64,000 nucleotides of DNA from Blastocatellia bacterium. Its GTDB lineage: Bacteria; Acidobacteriota; Blastocatellia; Chloracidobacteriales; JADJPF01. The stretch covers positions 428,327-492,326 of the forward strand of contig JADJPF010000027.1 in assembly GCA_016713405.1 (NCBI GenBank), read 5' to 3'. Position 1 is the stretch's first letter. Each line of letters starts with the position of its first letter. The notes beneath the pieces were generated by a model. That model was given only the letters and a program-made list of their open reading frames with translations, did no database searches and was not told where the DNA came from. Below are positions 36,877 through 46,222 of the stretch, piece by piece. Both the position numbers and the translations under genes were made by a program.

Positions 36877-38223
36877 TTAATTTACTACACCTTGATCAGT
36901 GATTTCTAAACCTCTATCAATAATGTCAATACCTTCCATTAGTTGCTCTTCAGTTATACACAAAGGAGGATTGGTAAAGAAATTATTCCAACGTACAAAA
37001 GTATAGAGTCCATTTTCACGGAAAAAGGCTGCTAATTTGGTCATTTCCGGCGATGTGCCGTTAAATGGTGCCATAGGTTCTTTAGTTTTACGGTTGCGAA
37101 CTAGTTCAACAATTCCAAATAGTCCTATTGAGCGAGTTTCACCAATAGAAGGATGTTTTTCTGTCAACCTGGCTAATTCACGTTTTAAGATTTCACCCAT
37201 ACGACGGGCGTTTTCAATTAAATTATCTTGTTTATAAACTTCTATTGTTGCAAGTGCTGCTGCACAAGACATTGGATGCGAATTATAGGTTAACCCACCA
37301 GCAAAAACTTTGCTATTAAAAAATTCTGCAATTTCATCTTTAACAGCTAAAGCTCCCATAGGTAAATAAGCACTAGTTAAACCCTTAGCCATTGGCATTA
37401 AATCAGGAACAACTTTCCAATGATCTACCGCAAACCATTCACCAGTACGACCAAAACCGCTCATTACTTCATCACAAACTAGTAAAATGCCGTGTTTATC
37501 GCAAAGTGAGCGTAGGCCCTGCATATAACCATCTGGCGGGACAATAATGCCGTTTGTACCTGTTACAGATTCAACAAACATTGCTGCAATTGTATGAGGC
37601 CCTTCATACATCATTACTTCTTCAACATGATTTAAGCAATCAAGTGTGCAGGCATCAGCCATTTTGCAGAAATTACAACGATAACGATAAGGGTCAAATA
37701 CTCGTAAAACTCCAGAAATAGCTGGCTCATTAGCCCAACGACGAGGATCACCTGTTAGGGTCATCGCTCCAGCCGTTGCTCCATGATAGCTACGATATCT
37801 GGCAATTAATTTATGTCGTCCAGTATAGGCTCTAGCCATCTTTATTGCATTTTCATTAGCTTCTGCTCCACCTAGTGTAAAGAAAAACTTATTAAGGCTA
37901 CCAGGTGTAATTTCTGATAAAACTTGGCCTAAACGCGCCCGCGCTTCTGTTGCCATAAAAGGGTTAGCATAGGGAAGAGCATCAGCTTGTTTTTTTATTG
38001 CTTCAATTACTCGTTCATCACCATGACCAATGTTTACACACATAAGCTGGGAATTAAAATCTATAAATCTTTTTCCATCTGGTTGCCAAAAGTAAACGCC
38101 TTTGGCTTTGGCTACGGGGATAGGGTTAATTGCGGATTGGGCTGACCATTCATAAATACTATGTCTTTTGCAAAGTTCGATCATCTCATCGGCATTCATT
38201 ACGCCGATTGTTGCTGCTGTCAT
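36877..38223 (-). CDS. Class III (omega) PLP aminotransferase
   Basis: I choose ATG 38223 because GAGAGG stands just upstream; the in-frame TTG at 38238 would overlap that site. The 448-residue protein is a fold-type I class III aminotransferase. It has GVYFWQPDGKRFIDFNSQLM, the cofactor loop FTLGGAEANENAIKMAR, RSYHGATAGAMTLTGD, the PLP aspartate in LLVCDEVMSGFGRTGEW and the Schiff-base lysine in MPMAKGLTSAYLPMGAL. The four cysteines in YRCNFCKMADACTLDC match the insert of taurine- or beta-alanine-pyruvate-type transaminases. The amine donor cannot be decided. No pathway partner is next to it. Confidence 0.88.
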   Translation of the reverse strand: MTAATIGVMNADEMIELCKRHSIYEWSAQSAINPIPVAKAKGVYFWQPDGKRFIDFNSQLMCVNIGHGDERVIEAIKKQADALPYANPFMATEARARLGQVLSEITPGSLNKFFFTLGGAEANENAIKMARAYTGRHKLIARYRSYHGATAGAMTLTGDPRRWANEPAISGVLRVFDPYRYRCNFCKMADACTLDCLNHVEEVMMYEGPHTIAAMFVESVTGTNGIIVPPDGYMQGLRSLCDKHGILLVCDEVMSGFGRTGEWFAVDHWKVVPDLMPMAKGLTSAYLPMGALAVKDEIAEFFNSKVFAGGLTYNSHPMSCAAALATIEVYKQDNLIENARRMGEILKRELARLTEKHPSIGETRSIGLFGIVELVRNRKTKEPMAPFNGTSPEMTKLAAFFRENGLYTFVRWNNFFTNPPLCITEEQLMEGIDIIDRGLEITDQGVVN

Positions 38224-38304
38224 GTGTTTTCCTCTCAATTAGTTTTGTCTTTAATAAGCTTAAAATATTAGCCAAAAAATTATAGCTTGAGTTAAAAATT
38301 TTTC

Positions 38305-38919
38305 CTATCCACGCGAAGGTTTAAATAAACTAGATGTTTCTGAGCGTGCAGTAAAATAACGATACCCAAGCAATACTAATATTAGTACCATAAATATTAG
38401 TGGTCGGCTAGTGTCTATTTTTACTGACATCCAATAGTGTATTGCTCCTAATATAGTTGCATGATAAGCAAAACGGTGTAACTTGCGCCAGCGTTGTCCG
38501 CCTAGTTGTTTAACCATTCTATTTGCTGAAGTTATAGCTAGTAAAATTAAAATTACAAATGCAACCATACCAACAGCTATATATTGACGCTTAAGGACAT
38601 CGCTAATAATTTTAGCTATATCAACAAACTTAGTTAACCATGCATAGGAAAGAAAATGTAAGAACGCATAAAAGAAAGCAAATAACCCTAACATTCTTCT
38701 ATATCTAGTTAAATTATGCCATTTAGTTATTTTACGTAGTGGAGTAATAGATAAAGTGATGATTAGAAAAATTAAGGCACAACTTCCAGTTGTATGAATT
38801 AGAAATTCCTGTGGATTTGCACCTAATTTTTGATGATAAGCATCCCAAAGCATTAATGTTAAAGGAATTAACCCATTGATGAAAATAATTATCTTGTTAA
38901 ATTGTAAGTCTTTATTCAT
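38305..38919 (-). CDS. msrQ: MsrQ haem-binding membrane subunit
   Basis: MsrQ carries electrons from the quinone pool or a flavin reductase to MsrP, which repairs methionine sulfoxide in periplasmic proteins. The 204-residue protein has six predicted membrane helices and the family residues TGSCALIFLIITLSITPLR, RYRRMLGLFAFFYAFLHFLSY with a haem-ligand His, and WRKLHRFAYHATILGAIHYWMSVK with two more His. The length is normal. The msrP gene lies upstream with a 120-base gap that holds a hairpin (38933-38954). Confidence 0.93.
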   Translation of the reverse strand: MNKDLQFNKIIIFINGLIPLTLMLWDAYHQKLGANPQEFLIHTTGSCALIFLIITLSITPLRKITKWHNLTRYRRMLGLFAFFYAFLHFLSYAWLTKFVDIAKIISDVLKRQYIAVGMVAFVILILLAITSANRMVKQLGGQRWRKLHRFAYHATILGAIHYWMSVKIDTSRPLIFMVLILVLLGYRYFTARSETSSLFKPSRG

Positions 38920-38932
38920 AGATTAATTAACT

Positions 38933-38954
38933 GCCCAGCGATAAATCACTGGGC
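38933..38954 (-). other. Hairpin in the msrP-msrQ gap
   Basis: GCCCAG (38933-38938) and CTGGGC (38949-38954) form a 6-base G/C-rich stem with a 10-base loop. It sits between msrP and msrQ on the minus strand, with no T-run, and may adjust the ratio of the two transcripts. Confidence 0.35.
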
Positions 38955-39039
38955 TATTATCATATGCTCTTGAAAAGGGCATTGAAGGATTTTAATTTTT
39001 AGAATTTATAATCATTAGAAATTTTGTATTTACTCTATA

Positions 39040-40031
39040 TTAATAATATTTATTTAAGTCCATACCATTATATAAGCTTGCTACTTGTTCGCCATATCCA
39101 TTAAAAATGCTTGTGTCTCTATAAGAATATTCTCCAATACGTCTTTCTTCGGCTTGGCTCCAACGTGGGTGAGAGACTTTTGGATTAACATTAGCATAAA
39201 AACCGTATTCACTAGGTGCTTCTAAATTCCAAGTAGTAACTGGCTGACGATCTACTAATTTAATTTTCACTATGGATTTAATACTCTTAAACCCATATTT
39301 CCAAGGAACTACTAAGCGAATAGGCGCACCATTAGCAGGAAGTAAAACTTTTCCATAAAGTCCAACAGCTAAAATTGTCAGTGGGTGCAATGCTTCATCC
39401 ATTCGCAGACCTTCTTTATAAGGCCAATCCAACACGCTAAAAAAAGACATTGGCCCAGTTTTTTGGTTTGGCATTCTTTCAGGATCCACTAGCGTTTCAA
39501 AGGTTACATATTTAGCACTTGACAGGGGTTCAACTTGTTCAAGTAATTTTCCTAGCGGCAGCCCTACCCAAGGAATAACCATTGACCAAGTTTCTACGCA
39601 ACGTAGTCTATAAGTGCGTTCTTCAAGTGGAGCGATTCGGAAAATTTCGTCTAAATCAAAGGTTTTTGGTTTATTTGCTAAACCTTCAATGGTTAGCGTC
39701 CAAGGTCTAGCAACAAATTTTTTTGCTGCTCGTGCTACCCCATTTTTAGAAGTAGAAAACTCATAGAAATTATTGTAATTAGTTATATCAATAAAATCTG
39801 TAGGCTCATCGCCATTTAAGTTTAATGGGACACTAGAAGGTTTAAGGTCTAAAATTTTATCTTGGCTGACAACAGTTTTTCTTCAGGAACAAAGAGTTGA
39901 CGATAGGCAAACCCTGTAGCCACAGTGCTAGCAGCCAAAGCACCAGCACGAATAAAGTTACGTCTAGAAAAATAAGTCTTTTCTTCTGTTATTTCACTGG
40001 CTTTAATATCTTCTGGTTTTTTAATTAACAT
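39040..40031 (-). CDS. msrP: MsrP catalytic molybdoenzyme (one indel at 39876-39880)
   Basis: MsrP (YedY) is a periplasmic molybdopterin enzyme that reduces protein-bound methionine sulfoxide. The N-terminus has a Tat signal with twin arginines in YFSRRNFIRAGALAAS. The frame breaks in the T5 run at 39876-39880; one added base gives EEKTVVSQDKILDLKPSSVPLN and joins the second frame. The molybdenum cysteine is in YRLRCVETWSMVIPWVG. Further family blocks are GPMSFFSVLDWPYKEGLRMDEA, GAPIRLVVPWKYGFKSIKSI and WSQAEERRIG. The repaired length is about 330 residues. msrQ follows on the same strand. Confidence 0.92.
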
Positions 40032-40210
40032 AATATTTAAGCTATAAAAAATCTTTTAATATTTATTCTTTAATAATCAGTCTAAAAGGCTAATTATTCC
40101 ACAGGCTTGAGAGAAAGTTAAAGCGTGTTTTCACAGGCAGTTATCTAGTTAAAATTTGTTTGTAAAAATTTGCCTAAAAATAAGTCTAGGGACTTTGTGA
40201 TTTTTTTCAC

Positions 40211-40240
40211 TTGACACTTAATTACTAACTGAATTAAGAT
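40211..40240 (+). promoter_or_regulatory. Sigma-70-type promoter of nadA
   Basis: TTGACA (40211-40216) and TAAGAT (40235-40240) are 18 bases apart. They lie 63 bases before the nadA start codon, facing right. The -35 element is a perfect consensus. Confidence 0.6.
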
Positions 40241-40302
40241 GATGGCAGTTGAGCTAGTGAAAATTTTCTCAAGCTCATAACTTGTTGATGGAGAATAAGA
40301 AA

Positions 40303-41403
40303 ATGCAAGTAGCAACCTTAAAAAGAGTGACCCGACCTTTTGAAGCTTACTTTAATATTAATCAACCTGAGTTAAGCGAAAGAATCGAAGCAATTCGACG
40401 CGAGTTAGGGGATGAGTTAGTAATTCTAGGGCATCACTATCAACGTGATGACGTGATTTGTCACTCAGATCTTAGAGGTGACTCTTTTAAGCTTTCAGAA
40501 ATGGCTGCAAAGCGTTCGGCTGAATATATTATTTTTTGTGGTGTGCATTTTATGGCTGAATCAGCAGACATTTTAAGCAAATCCCATCAAAAAGTAATTT
40601 TGCCAGATTTAGCCGCAGGTTGCTCAATGGCTGATATGGCAACAATTGGTCAAGTGGAAACAGCTTGGGAAGAACTAGCAGACTTAGGTATTACATCTAT
40701 TCTACCTATTACTTATATGAATTCTACTGCTGCTGTAAAAGCTTTTTGTGGTGAACGTGGTGGGGCGGTTTGTACTTCTTCAAATGCTAAAGGGATTTTT
40801 GATTGGGCTTGGGGACAAAGAGAAAAGATTTTCTTTTTCCCTGATCAACACCTAGGCCGTAATACTGCTTTTGCTAAAGGTATCCCATTAGAAGAAATGG
40901 TAGTTTGGGATCCTTATCAAGAACTTGGTGGAAATAGCCAGGAAGCTTTAGAAAAAGCTAAAATTATTTTATGGAAAGGACATTGTTCTGTACATAATCG
41001 TTTTCAACCTTGGCATGTTGATGATGTTCGCAAAGAACACCCTGGAATTAATGTTTTAGTGCATCCTGAATGCCGTTGGGAAGTAGTTCAAAAAGCTGAT
41101 TTTGCTGGATCGACCGAATATATTATTAAAATGATTGCCAATAGTGAACCAGGTAGTCAATGGGCAATAGGTACAGAAGTTAACTTAGTAAATCGTCTAA
41201 AAAATGAATATCCTGACCGATTTGTTAGACTTCTTTCCCCAGATCTTTGTATGTGTTCAACTATGTTTCGTATTGCTCCAGAAAATCTACTTTGGGCATT
41301 AGATAACTTAAAAGCTGGTGAAATTGTTAATCAAATAGTTGTTCCAGAAAAGGTTGCTCATTGGGCTAGAGTAGCACTAGATCGTATGCTAGCCGTCCAA
41401 TAG
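40303..41403 (+). CDS. nadA: Quinolinate synthase A
   Basis: NadA condenses iminoaspartate with dihydroxyacetone phosphate to quinolinate, the precursor of NAD, and carries an oxygen-sensitive [4Fe-4S] cluster. I choose ATG 40303 since GGAG (40290-40293) stands 9 bases before it; in-frame TTG/ATG codons from 40282 to 40288 are less likely. The 366-residue protein has ELVILGHHYQRDDV, GDSFKLSEMAA, FCGVHFMAESADIL and the three cluster cysteines in AVCTSSNA, HPECRWEVV and LCMCSTM. A terminator follows. No nadB or nadC lies nearby. Confidence 0.96.
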   Translation: MQVATLKRVTRPFEAYFNINQPELSERIEAIRRELGDELVILGHHYQRDDVICHSDLRGDSFKLSEMAAKRSAEYIIFCGVHFMAESADILSKSHQKVILPDLAAGCSMADMATIGQVETAWEELADLGITSILPITYMNSTAAVKAFCGERGGAVCTSSNAKGIFDWAWGQREKIFFFPDQHLGRNTAFAKGIPLEEMVVWDPYQELGGNSQEALEKAKIILWKGHCSVHNRFQPWHVDDVRKEHPGINVLVHPECRWEVVQKADFAGSTEYIIKMIANSEPGSQWAIGTEVNLVNRLKNEYPDRFVRLLSPDLCMCSTMFRIAPENLLWALDNLKAGEIVNQIVVPEKVAHWARVALDRMLAVQ

Positions 41404-41426
41404 AATAAGCAATTTTTCTTAAGACT

Positions 41427-41480
41427 TGTCTATCAAACCTAACCAAATGTTTGTTGGGTTTGATAGACATTTTCATTTTT
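41427..41480 (+). terminator. Rho-independent terminator of nadA
   Basis: TGTCTATCAAACC (41427-41439) pairs perfectly with GGTTTGATAGACA (41457-41469), a 13-base stem, followed by TTTTCATTTTT. It begins 24 bases past the nadA stop. Confidence 0.85.
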
Positions 41481-41567
41481 AGCTCAATCCTAAAGCTATA
41501 AAATTCTCTCAAGCAAATCTGAGAAAAATTTCCCACTTTAAAATATATATGTTATAGTTTCGCTATT

Positions 41568-41597
41568 AGAAGTAACTAGTGTAGTTTCTATACTTCT
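41568..41597. promoter_or_regulatory. Candidate enhancer site for a sigma-54 activator
   Basis: AGAAGTA (41568-41574) and TACTTCT (41591-41597) form a 7-base inverted repeat with a 16-base spacer. The centre is about 135 bases upstream of the -24/-12 promoter, the usual distance of an enhancer for sigma-54 activators. There is no direct evidence of binding. Confidence 0.3.
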
Positions 41598-41715
41598 TTT
41601 TACAGAAACAGAATTCCATATAGCAATTTTTAGGAAAATTTTAACATAAGCCTTTATTAATAATAGTTTTACAAACCATTGAGATTTAATTTCTATTAAG
41701 TTTTGGAAAGGTTTG

Positions 41716-41731
41716 TGGAGCAAAATTTGCT
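41716..41731 (+). promoter_or_regulatory. Sigma-54 (-24/-12) promoter of the nitrate-reductase-like operon
   Basis: TGGAGCAAAATTTGCT matches the sigma-54 pattern TGGCAC-N5-TTGCW. The invariant GG (41717-41718) and GC (41729-41730) are exactly 10 bases apart. Transcription would start near 41742, which leaves a 28-base leader containing the GAGAGG ribosome site (41755-41760) before the GTG start at 41770. A sigma-54 activator gene lies at the other end of the operon. Confidence 0.7.
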
Positions 41732-41769
41732 AGTAAGCAGATTGTTAAAAAATAGAGAGGAATTAATTA

Positions 41770-42811
41770 GTGGCAAAAGAGAAACTTAAAGCAACATTTT
41801 GGGCAATATTAGTAACAGCTTTGTTGGCAATAATGATTGTATTAGGTTCACGTCGTTTAGCACATTTTGACGCTGCATTAGTCGGTTATACTTTTGCAGT
41901 TTTATTTGCTGTCTTTGGTTTAACTTATCGCTATTCAATGTGGCTTCAAAGACCCCCAACAGCACTTTATTGGAAACGAGGCTGGGAAACTTTCTTATCT
42001 CCAAAATACCTAGTTACTAATATTAAGCATTGGTTTGAGCGAGTAAGCTTAAACTTTCTGTTTAACCGCTTTATTTATAAAAGAGATAAATTTAGGTGGG
42101 TAGCACATTGGTTTATTATGTGGGGTTGTTTGCTGGCAACAGCAATAACTTTTCCTTTGGTTTTTGGTTGGATTCACTTTGAAACCGTCCCAGAAAATAT
42201 AGCTTGGTATCGAAACATATTTTTTTGGTTTTCCTATGTTTGATTTTCCAACAGAGTCTATTGTAGGTTTTTTTATCTTTCATGGATTAGTCTGGGCCTC
42301 AATAGCTGTAATTATTGGGGTAGTAGTCGCAATGAGGCGACGAATGAGAGATCATGGAGCCGCTGCTTTACAGCAATTTGGAGAAGATTTTTTACCTCTA
42401 ATACTACTTTTTGCTATTAGTATTACAGGATTAATGCTTACGGTTAGCTATAGCTGGATGAAAGGTTATGGTTATGATTTTCTAGCTATTTTTCATGCTA
42501 TAACCGTCATATTTACATTGCTTTGGCTTCCATTTGGTAAATTTTTCCATATTTTTCAAAGACCTGCACAACTAGGAGTTAGTTTTTATAAAGAAATAGG
42601 AAAACAAGAAGCTATGGCTTGTTGTAGTAATTGCGGACAAGAGTTTGCTTCACAAATGCATGTCAAAGATTTAATTGAAGTGGAAAAACAATTAGGTTAT
42701 CGCTATGAGATGGATAATCAAAAATTTAAACATTACCAATGGGTTTGTCCTCCTTGTCGCCGTCGTACATTGGCAATTGCTCAGGGCAAGCTTTGGAATT
42801 ATAAAGATTAA
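41770..42811 (+). CDS. Membrane electron-transfer subunit with C-terminal CxxC ribbon (one indel at 42220-42226)
   Basis: The first gene of the operon starts with GTG 41770, 9 bases after GAGAGG. The repaired protein is about 347 residues with five or six membrane helices. An extra T in the T7 run at 42220-42226 splits it; removing it gives YRNIFFGFPMFDFPTESIVGFF. Histidine-bearing helices (RWVAHWFIMWGCLLATAI; GFFIFHGLVWASIAVI; FLAIFHAITVIFTLLWLPFGKFFHIF) recall NarI/HdrE-like haem b quinone-oxidising subunits. The soluble end has CCSNCGQEF and VCPPCRRR, a likely metal ribbon. I infer that it links the quinone pool to the molybdoenzyme encoded next. Confidence 0.75.
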
Positions 42812-42825
42812 GGACTATTTAACTT

Positions 42826-45030
42826 ATGGCAACAATACTAGGTGATCCAACAAAATTAGTTGAACAATTTGGCCCAAATCTAGCATTTAATCGAGGTCAA
42901 CAATTAGCAACAGCAATTGAACCTGATTGTTTAGTTAAAACTCACTGTTGTTTTTGTGGTCAACAATGCGGCATACAACTTAAGGTAAAAGATAATGTGG
43001 TAATTGGCTTTGAACCTAGAGAAGATTTTCCATTTAACCATGGAATGCTTTGCCCAAAGGGGGTTAAGCGTTATTTACAAGGCGCACATCCTGACCGTTT
43101 GTTAACAGCTTATCGTCGTAGCAATAGTCCAAGTGGTTTTGAATCAATTAGTTACAATGAAGCAATCAAAATTGTAGCCCAAGAAATTAATCGTATTCAA
43201 TCACAATATGGGAAAGATGCTTTTGGCGTTCTTAGTGGGGCAAGTCTTACTACAGAAAAGGCTTATTTAATGGGTAAATTTGCTCGAACCTGCTTAAAAA
43301 CACCATACATTGATTATAATGGTCGGCTTTGTATGGTTAGTGCTGGAGCCGCTAATAAAAAAGCTTTTGGCATAGATCGTGCGGCTAATCCTTGGTCAGA
43401 TATTATTGGCACAGAAGTAGTTTGGATTAGTGGAGCAAATGTTGCTGAATGCGCTCCAATTACTACAAATTATGTTTGGCAAGCTCGGGAACATGGAGCA
43501 AAAATCATTGTAGTTGACCCTCGTATTACTCCTATTGCTCGAACAGCAGATATTTTTATCCCCATAAAACCAGGTCGTGATATAGCTCTTTTTAACGGTA
43601 TTCTTCACTTAATGATAGAAAAAGATTGGTTAGACCATGAATTTATTAAGAATAATACTGTAGGGTTTGAGGAAGTCGCCAAACATGTTAAAGAGTGGAC
43701 ACCAAAGAAAACTGCTGAAATAACAGGAGTTGCAGAAAAAATAATGTATCAAGCTGCTGAAGGTTGGGGAAAAGCTAAAAGCAGTTTTCTTTTACATGCT
43801 CGTGGTATTGAACACCATAGTCATGGGGTAGAAAATGTTTTAGGAGCAATACAAATTGTTTTAGCTTCTGGTCGGATTGGGCGTAAAAACTGTGGTTATG
43901 CAACAATAACTGGTCAAGGTAATGGTCAAGGTGGACGTGAGCATGGTCAAAAATGCGATCAATTACCAGGTGCAAGAGATATAAGCAACCCAGAACACCG
44001 CGAATATATAGCTAAAGTTTGGGACGTTAAACCAGATGAAATTCCTATGGCTGGTGTAGATGCTTATGAGCTTATCCGTAAGATTGACCGAGGAGAAATA
44101 AAAGGTCTACTTTCCTTATGTTTTAATCCTAAAGTTTCACTGCCTGATAGTAATTTTGTTACACGTGCATTAGAAAAGCTTGAGTTTTATGTTGTGATAG
44201 ATTTTTTTCTAAATGAATCAGCACATCACGCCGATATTGTGCTGCCAGGCTCTTTACATGAAGAAGATGAAGGAGTTGTAACACAAATTGAAGGCAGAGT
44301 AATTAAAATTAACAAAGCTGTTGAACCTCCGGGAGAGGCTCGCCAGGACTGGAAAATTATTCAAGATATCGCTAAAGAATTAGGTAGAGAAAAGGGATTT
44401 ACCTTTAATAGTCCAAAAGAAATTTTTGAGGAGCTAAAACTAGCTTCAAAAGGTGGGGTGGCTGATTATTCAGGTATTACTTATGAAAAAATTGAAGCAC
44501 AAAATGGTGTGTTTTGGCCCTGTCCTAGCCCTGAACATTTAGGCACGCTAAGACTTTTTGAAACAGGCTCTTATAACCCTGTTGCTAAAGGTGCTGGGCC
44601 ATTTTACTTTCCTGATGGTAAAGCTAGGTTTAATGTTTCTAAATATCGTCCACCAATGGAAGATATAGATCAAGAATACCCAATTATTCTTACTACAGGA
44701 CGTGTAGTAAGTCAGTTTCTTTCTGGCACACAAACTAGGCGTATTGGCCCACTAGTTAATCAATATCCAGAACCACAAGTAGAAATTCATAAAGTTCTAG
44801 CAGAAAAACTAAATATAAAAGACGGTGAGTTAATTACAGTTGAGTCAAGGCGGGGTAGTTGTACATTAAAAGCTCATGTTATTACTACGATTCGACCAGA
44901 TACAATTTTTATTGCATACCATTGGCCGGGCCAAAAAAGTGCCAATTTACTAACAATTGCTGCACAAGATCCTATTTCAAAAATTCCTGAATATAAGGTT
45001 TGTGCCGTTCGTATCAAAAAAACACAATAA
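42826..45030 (+). CDS. NasA/NarB-type nitrate reductase catalytic subunit
   Basis: This 734-residue molybdo-bis-MGD enzyme has an N-terminal [4Fe-4S] site (CCFCGQQC at 41-48 and Cys76 in MLCPKG). The molybdenum ligand is Cys169 in NGRLCMVSAGAANKKAFGID, which is the NasA/NarB/NapA pattern rather than the selenocysteine or cysteine site of formate dehydrogenase. Other blocks are WISGANVAECAPITTNYVWQ, VVDPRITPIARTAD, GQGNGQGGREHGQKCDQLPG, LPGSLHEEDEGVVTQIEGR and the C-terminal RVVSQFLSGTQTRR. There is no Tat or Sec signal, so the enzyme is cytoplasmic. It is placed second in the operon and likely reduces nitrate with electrons from the adjacent iron-sulfur and membrane proteins. Confidence 0.85.
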   Translation: MATILGDPTKLVEQFGPNLAFNRGQQLATAIEPDCLVKTHCCFCGQQCGIQLKVKDNVVIGFEPREDFPFNHGMLCPKGVKRYLQGAHPDRLLTAYRRSNSPSGFESISYNEAIKIVAQEINRIQSQYGKDAFGVLSGASLTTEKAYLMGKFARTCLKTPYIDYNGRLCMVSAGAANKKAFGIDRAANPWSDIIGTEVVWISGANVAECAPITTNYVWQAREHGAKIIVVDPRITPIARTADIFIPIKPGRDIALFNGILHLMIEKDWLDHEFIKNNTVGFEEVAKHVKEWTPKKTAEITGVAEKIMYQAAEGWGKAKSSFLLHARGIEHHSHGVENVLGAIQIVLASGRIGRKNCGYATITGQGNGQGGREHGQKCDQLPGARDISNPEHREYIAKVWDVKPDEIPMAGVDAYELIRKIDRGEIKGLLSLCFNPKVSLPDSNFVTRALEKLEFYVVIDFFLNESAHHADIVLPGSLHEEDEGVVTQIEGRVIKINKAVEPPGEARQDWKIIQDIAKELGREKGFTFNSPKEIFEELKLASKGGVADYSGITYEKIEAQNGVFWPCPSPEHLGTLRLFETGSYNPVAKGAGPFYFPDGKARFNVSKYRPPMEDIDQEYPIILTTGRVVSQFLSGTQTRRIGPLVNQYPEPQVEIHKVLAEKLNIKDGELITVESRRGSCTLKAHVITTIRPDTIFIAYHWPGQKSANLLTIAAQDPISKIPEYKVCAVRIKKTQ

Positions 45031-45047
45031 AATAGGGGGCAGCAGTT

Positions 45048-45677
45048 ATGTCACTGGCTAATTATATGGAATTTTTTATTGATCCAAATCGCTGTATTGG
45101 TTGTCAATCCTGTGTTCAAGCTTGTAGCGAATGTGACACGCACAAAGGGCATTCAATGATTCATCTGGAATATGCAAACAGATCTTTTTCTGTTCAAACC
45201 TTTCCAGTTGTTTGTATGCACTGTCAATCGCCTACTTGCGCAGAAGTTTGCCCTGCGGATGCAATCAAAAAATCAGAAGATGGTGTTGTTCACACTGCCC
45301 GAAAAGCTCGTTGTATTGCTTGCGGTAATTGTGTAATAGCCTGTCCTTTTGGAGTTCCTGAGTTAAAGCCTGAACTAGAAATAATGATGAAGTGTGATAT
45401 GTGTTATGACCGTACTTCAGTAGGGAAACGCCCAATGTGCGCTACAGTTTGCCCTAGTCAAGCTTTGTTTTTTGGAACAAGAGAAGAAATTGAAAAACTT
45501 CGTCCTCGTTCTCGTCCTGTAAATCAATTCCAATTTGGGCTTCATACAATTACTACTAAAGTAAAAATGATGCTACCTAAAGATACCCAAGAAAACCATA
45601 TTGATGTAACTGCTGCACTAGAAGACCAACCCATTGATAAAAGCTTTTCACTAGAGGATTTAATAAATAATTTTTAG
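45048..45677 (+). CDS. Four-cluster [4Fe-4S] electron-transfer subunit
   Basis: The 209-residue protein resembles the beta subunits of molybdoenzymes (DmsB, NrfC, FdnH type). It has four cysteine groups: CIGCQSCVQAC, CMHCQSPTCAEVCP, CIACGNCVIACP and the group CDMC with CATVCP. These fit four [4Fe-4S] clusters that form a wire. No signal peptide is present, so it should sit in the cytoplasm with the catalytic subunit encoded 18 bases before. A GGGGG-type ribosome site precedes the ATG. The last 50 residues are not conserved. Confidence 0.9.
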   Translation: MSLANYMEFFIDPNRCIGCQSCVQACSECDTHKGHSMIHLEYANRSFSVQTFPVVCMHCQSPTCAEVCPADAIKKSEDGVVHTARKARCIACGNCVIACPFGVPELKPELEIMMKCDMCYDRTSVGKRPMCATVCPSQALFFGTREEIEKLRPRSRPVNQFQFGLHTITTKVKMMLPKDTQENHIDVTAALEDQPIDKSFSLEDLINNF

Positions 45678-45685
45678 GGGGAGTT

Positions 45686-46222
45686 ATGAAAGAGACTAAA
45701 GAAAATAAAACTGTTGCTCCAAACGGAGAAGCTGAACAACCCGCTTGGCGAAGAGATTTTCCTATTGACTGGGAACAAGATAACTATGTAGCAAGACGTG
45801 ATTTTACAAAGTTTTTAACACTTACTAGCTTTGCTTTTGTTGCAGGTCAATTTTGGATTGGAATAAAAAGCTTGTTTCAAAAACAAAAACTCCCATTAAT
45901 CAAGCAAGTTACTAAAGTAAATGAAATTAAGGTAGGAGAAAGTAAAGTATTCTCTTATCCTCTCCCAGAAGATAAATGTGTGTTGGTAAGGTTAGATGAG
46001 CAAAATTTTGTTGCTTATAACCAAGCTTGTACACATCTTTCTTGCCCAGTAATTCCAGACCCTAAAGCAGATTGTTTAAGATGTCCGTGCCATCAAGGGC
46101 TTTTTGATCTTAAAACAGGTCGTCCAATGGCTGGCCCACCTCGCCGACCATTACCACGTATTCAACTAGAAATTCGTGAAGGCCAAATTTATGCCATTGG
46201 TGTTGAGGAACAAGTTATATGA
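45686..46222 (+). CDS. Rieske [2Fe-2S] protein with Tat-like anchor
   Basis: The 178-residue protein has a twin-arginine-like motif ARRDFTKFLTL at 36-46 before a membrane helix (SFAFVAGQFWIGI), so the Rieske domain should lie outside the cytoplasmic membrane. The cluster ligands are Cys115 and His117 in CTHLSC and Cys133 and His136 in CPCH. The extra Cys120 and Cys135 can form the disulfide typical of high-potential Rieske proteins. This is an unusual partner for a nitrate reductase. Its gene starts 8 bases after the ferredoxin gene and overlaps the next gene by 4 bases (ATGA). Confidence 0.92.
   Translation: MKETKENKTVAPNGEAEQPAWRRDFPIDWEQDNYVARRDFTKFLTLTSFAFVAGQFWIGIKSLFQKQKLPLIKQVTKVNEIKVGESKVFSYPLPEDKCVLVRLDEQNFVAYNQACTHLSCPVIPDPKADCLRCPCHQGLFDLKTGRPMAGPPRRPLPRIQLEIREGQIYAIGVEEQVI

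Noticed and set aside
42826..45030. Reading the molybdoenzyme as a selenocysteine formate dehydrogenase
   Set aside because: The molybdenum ligand is Cys169 within GRLCMVSAG, the NasA/NarB form, there is no in-frame TGA, and NarK is in the operon.
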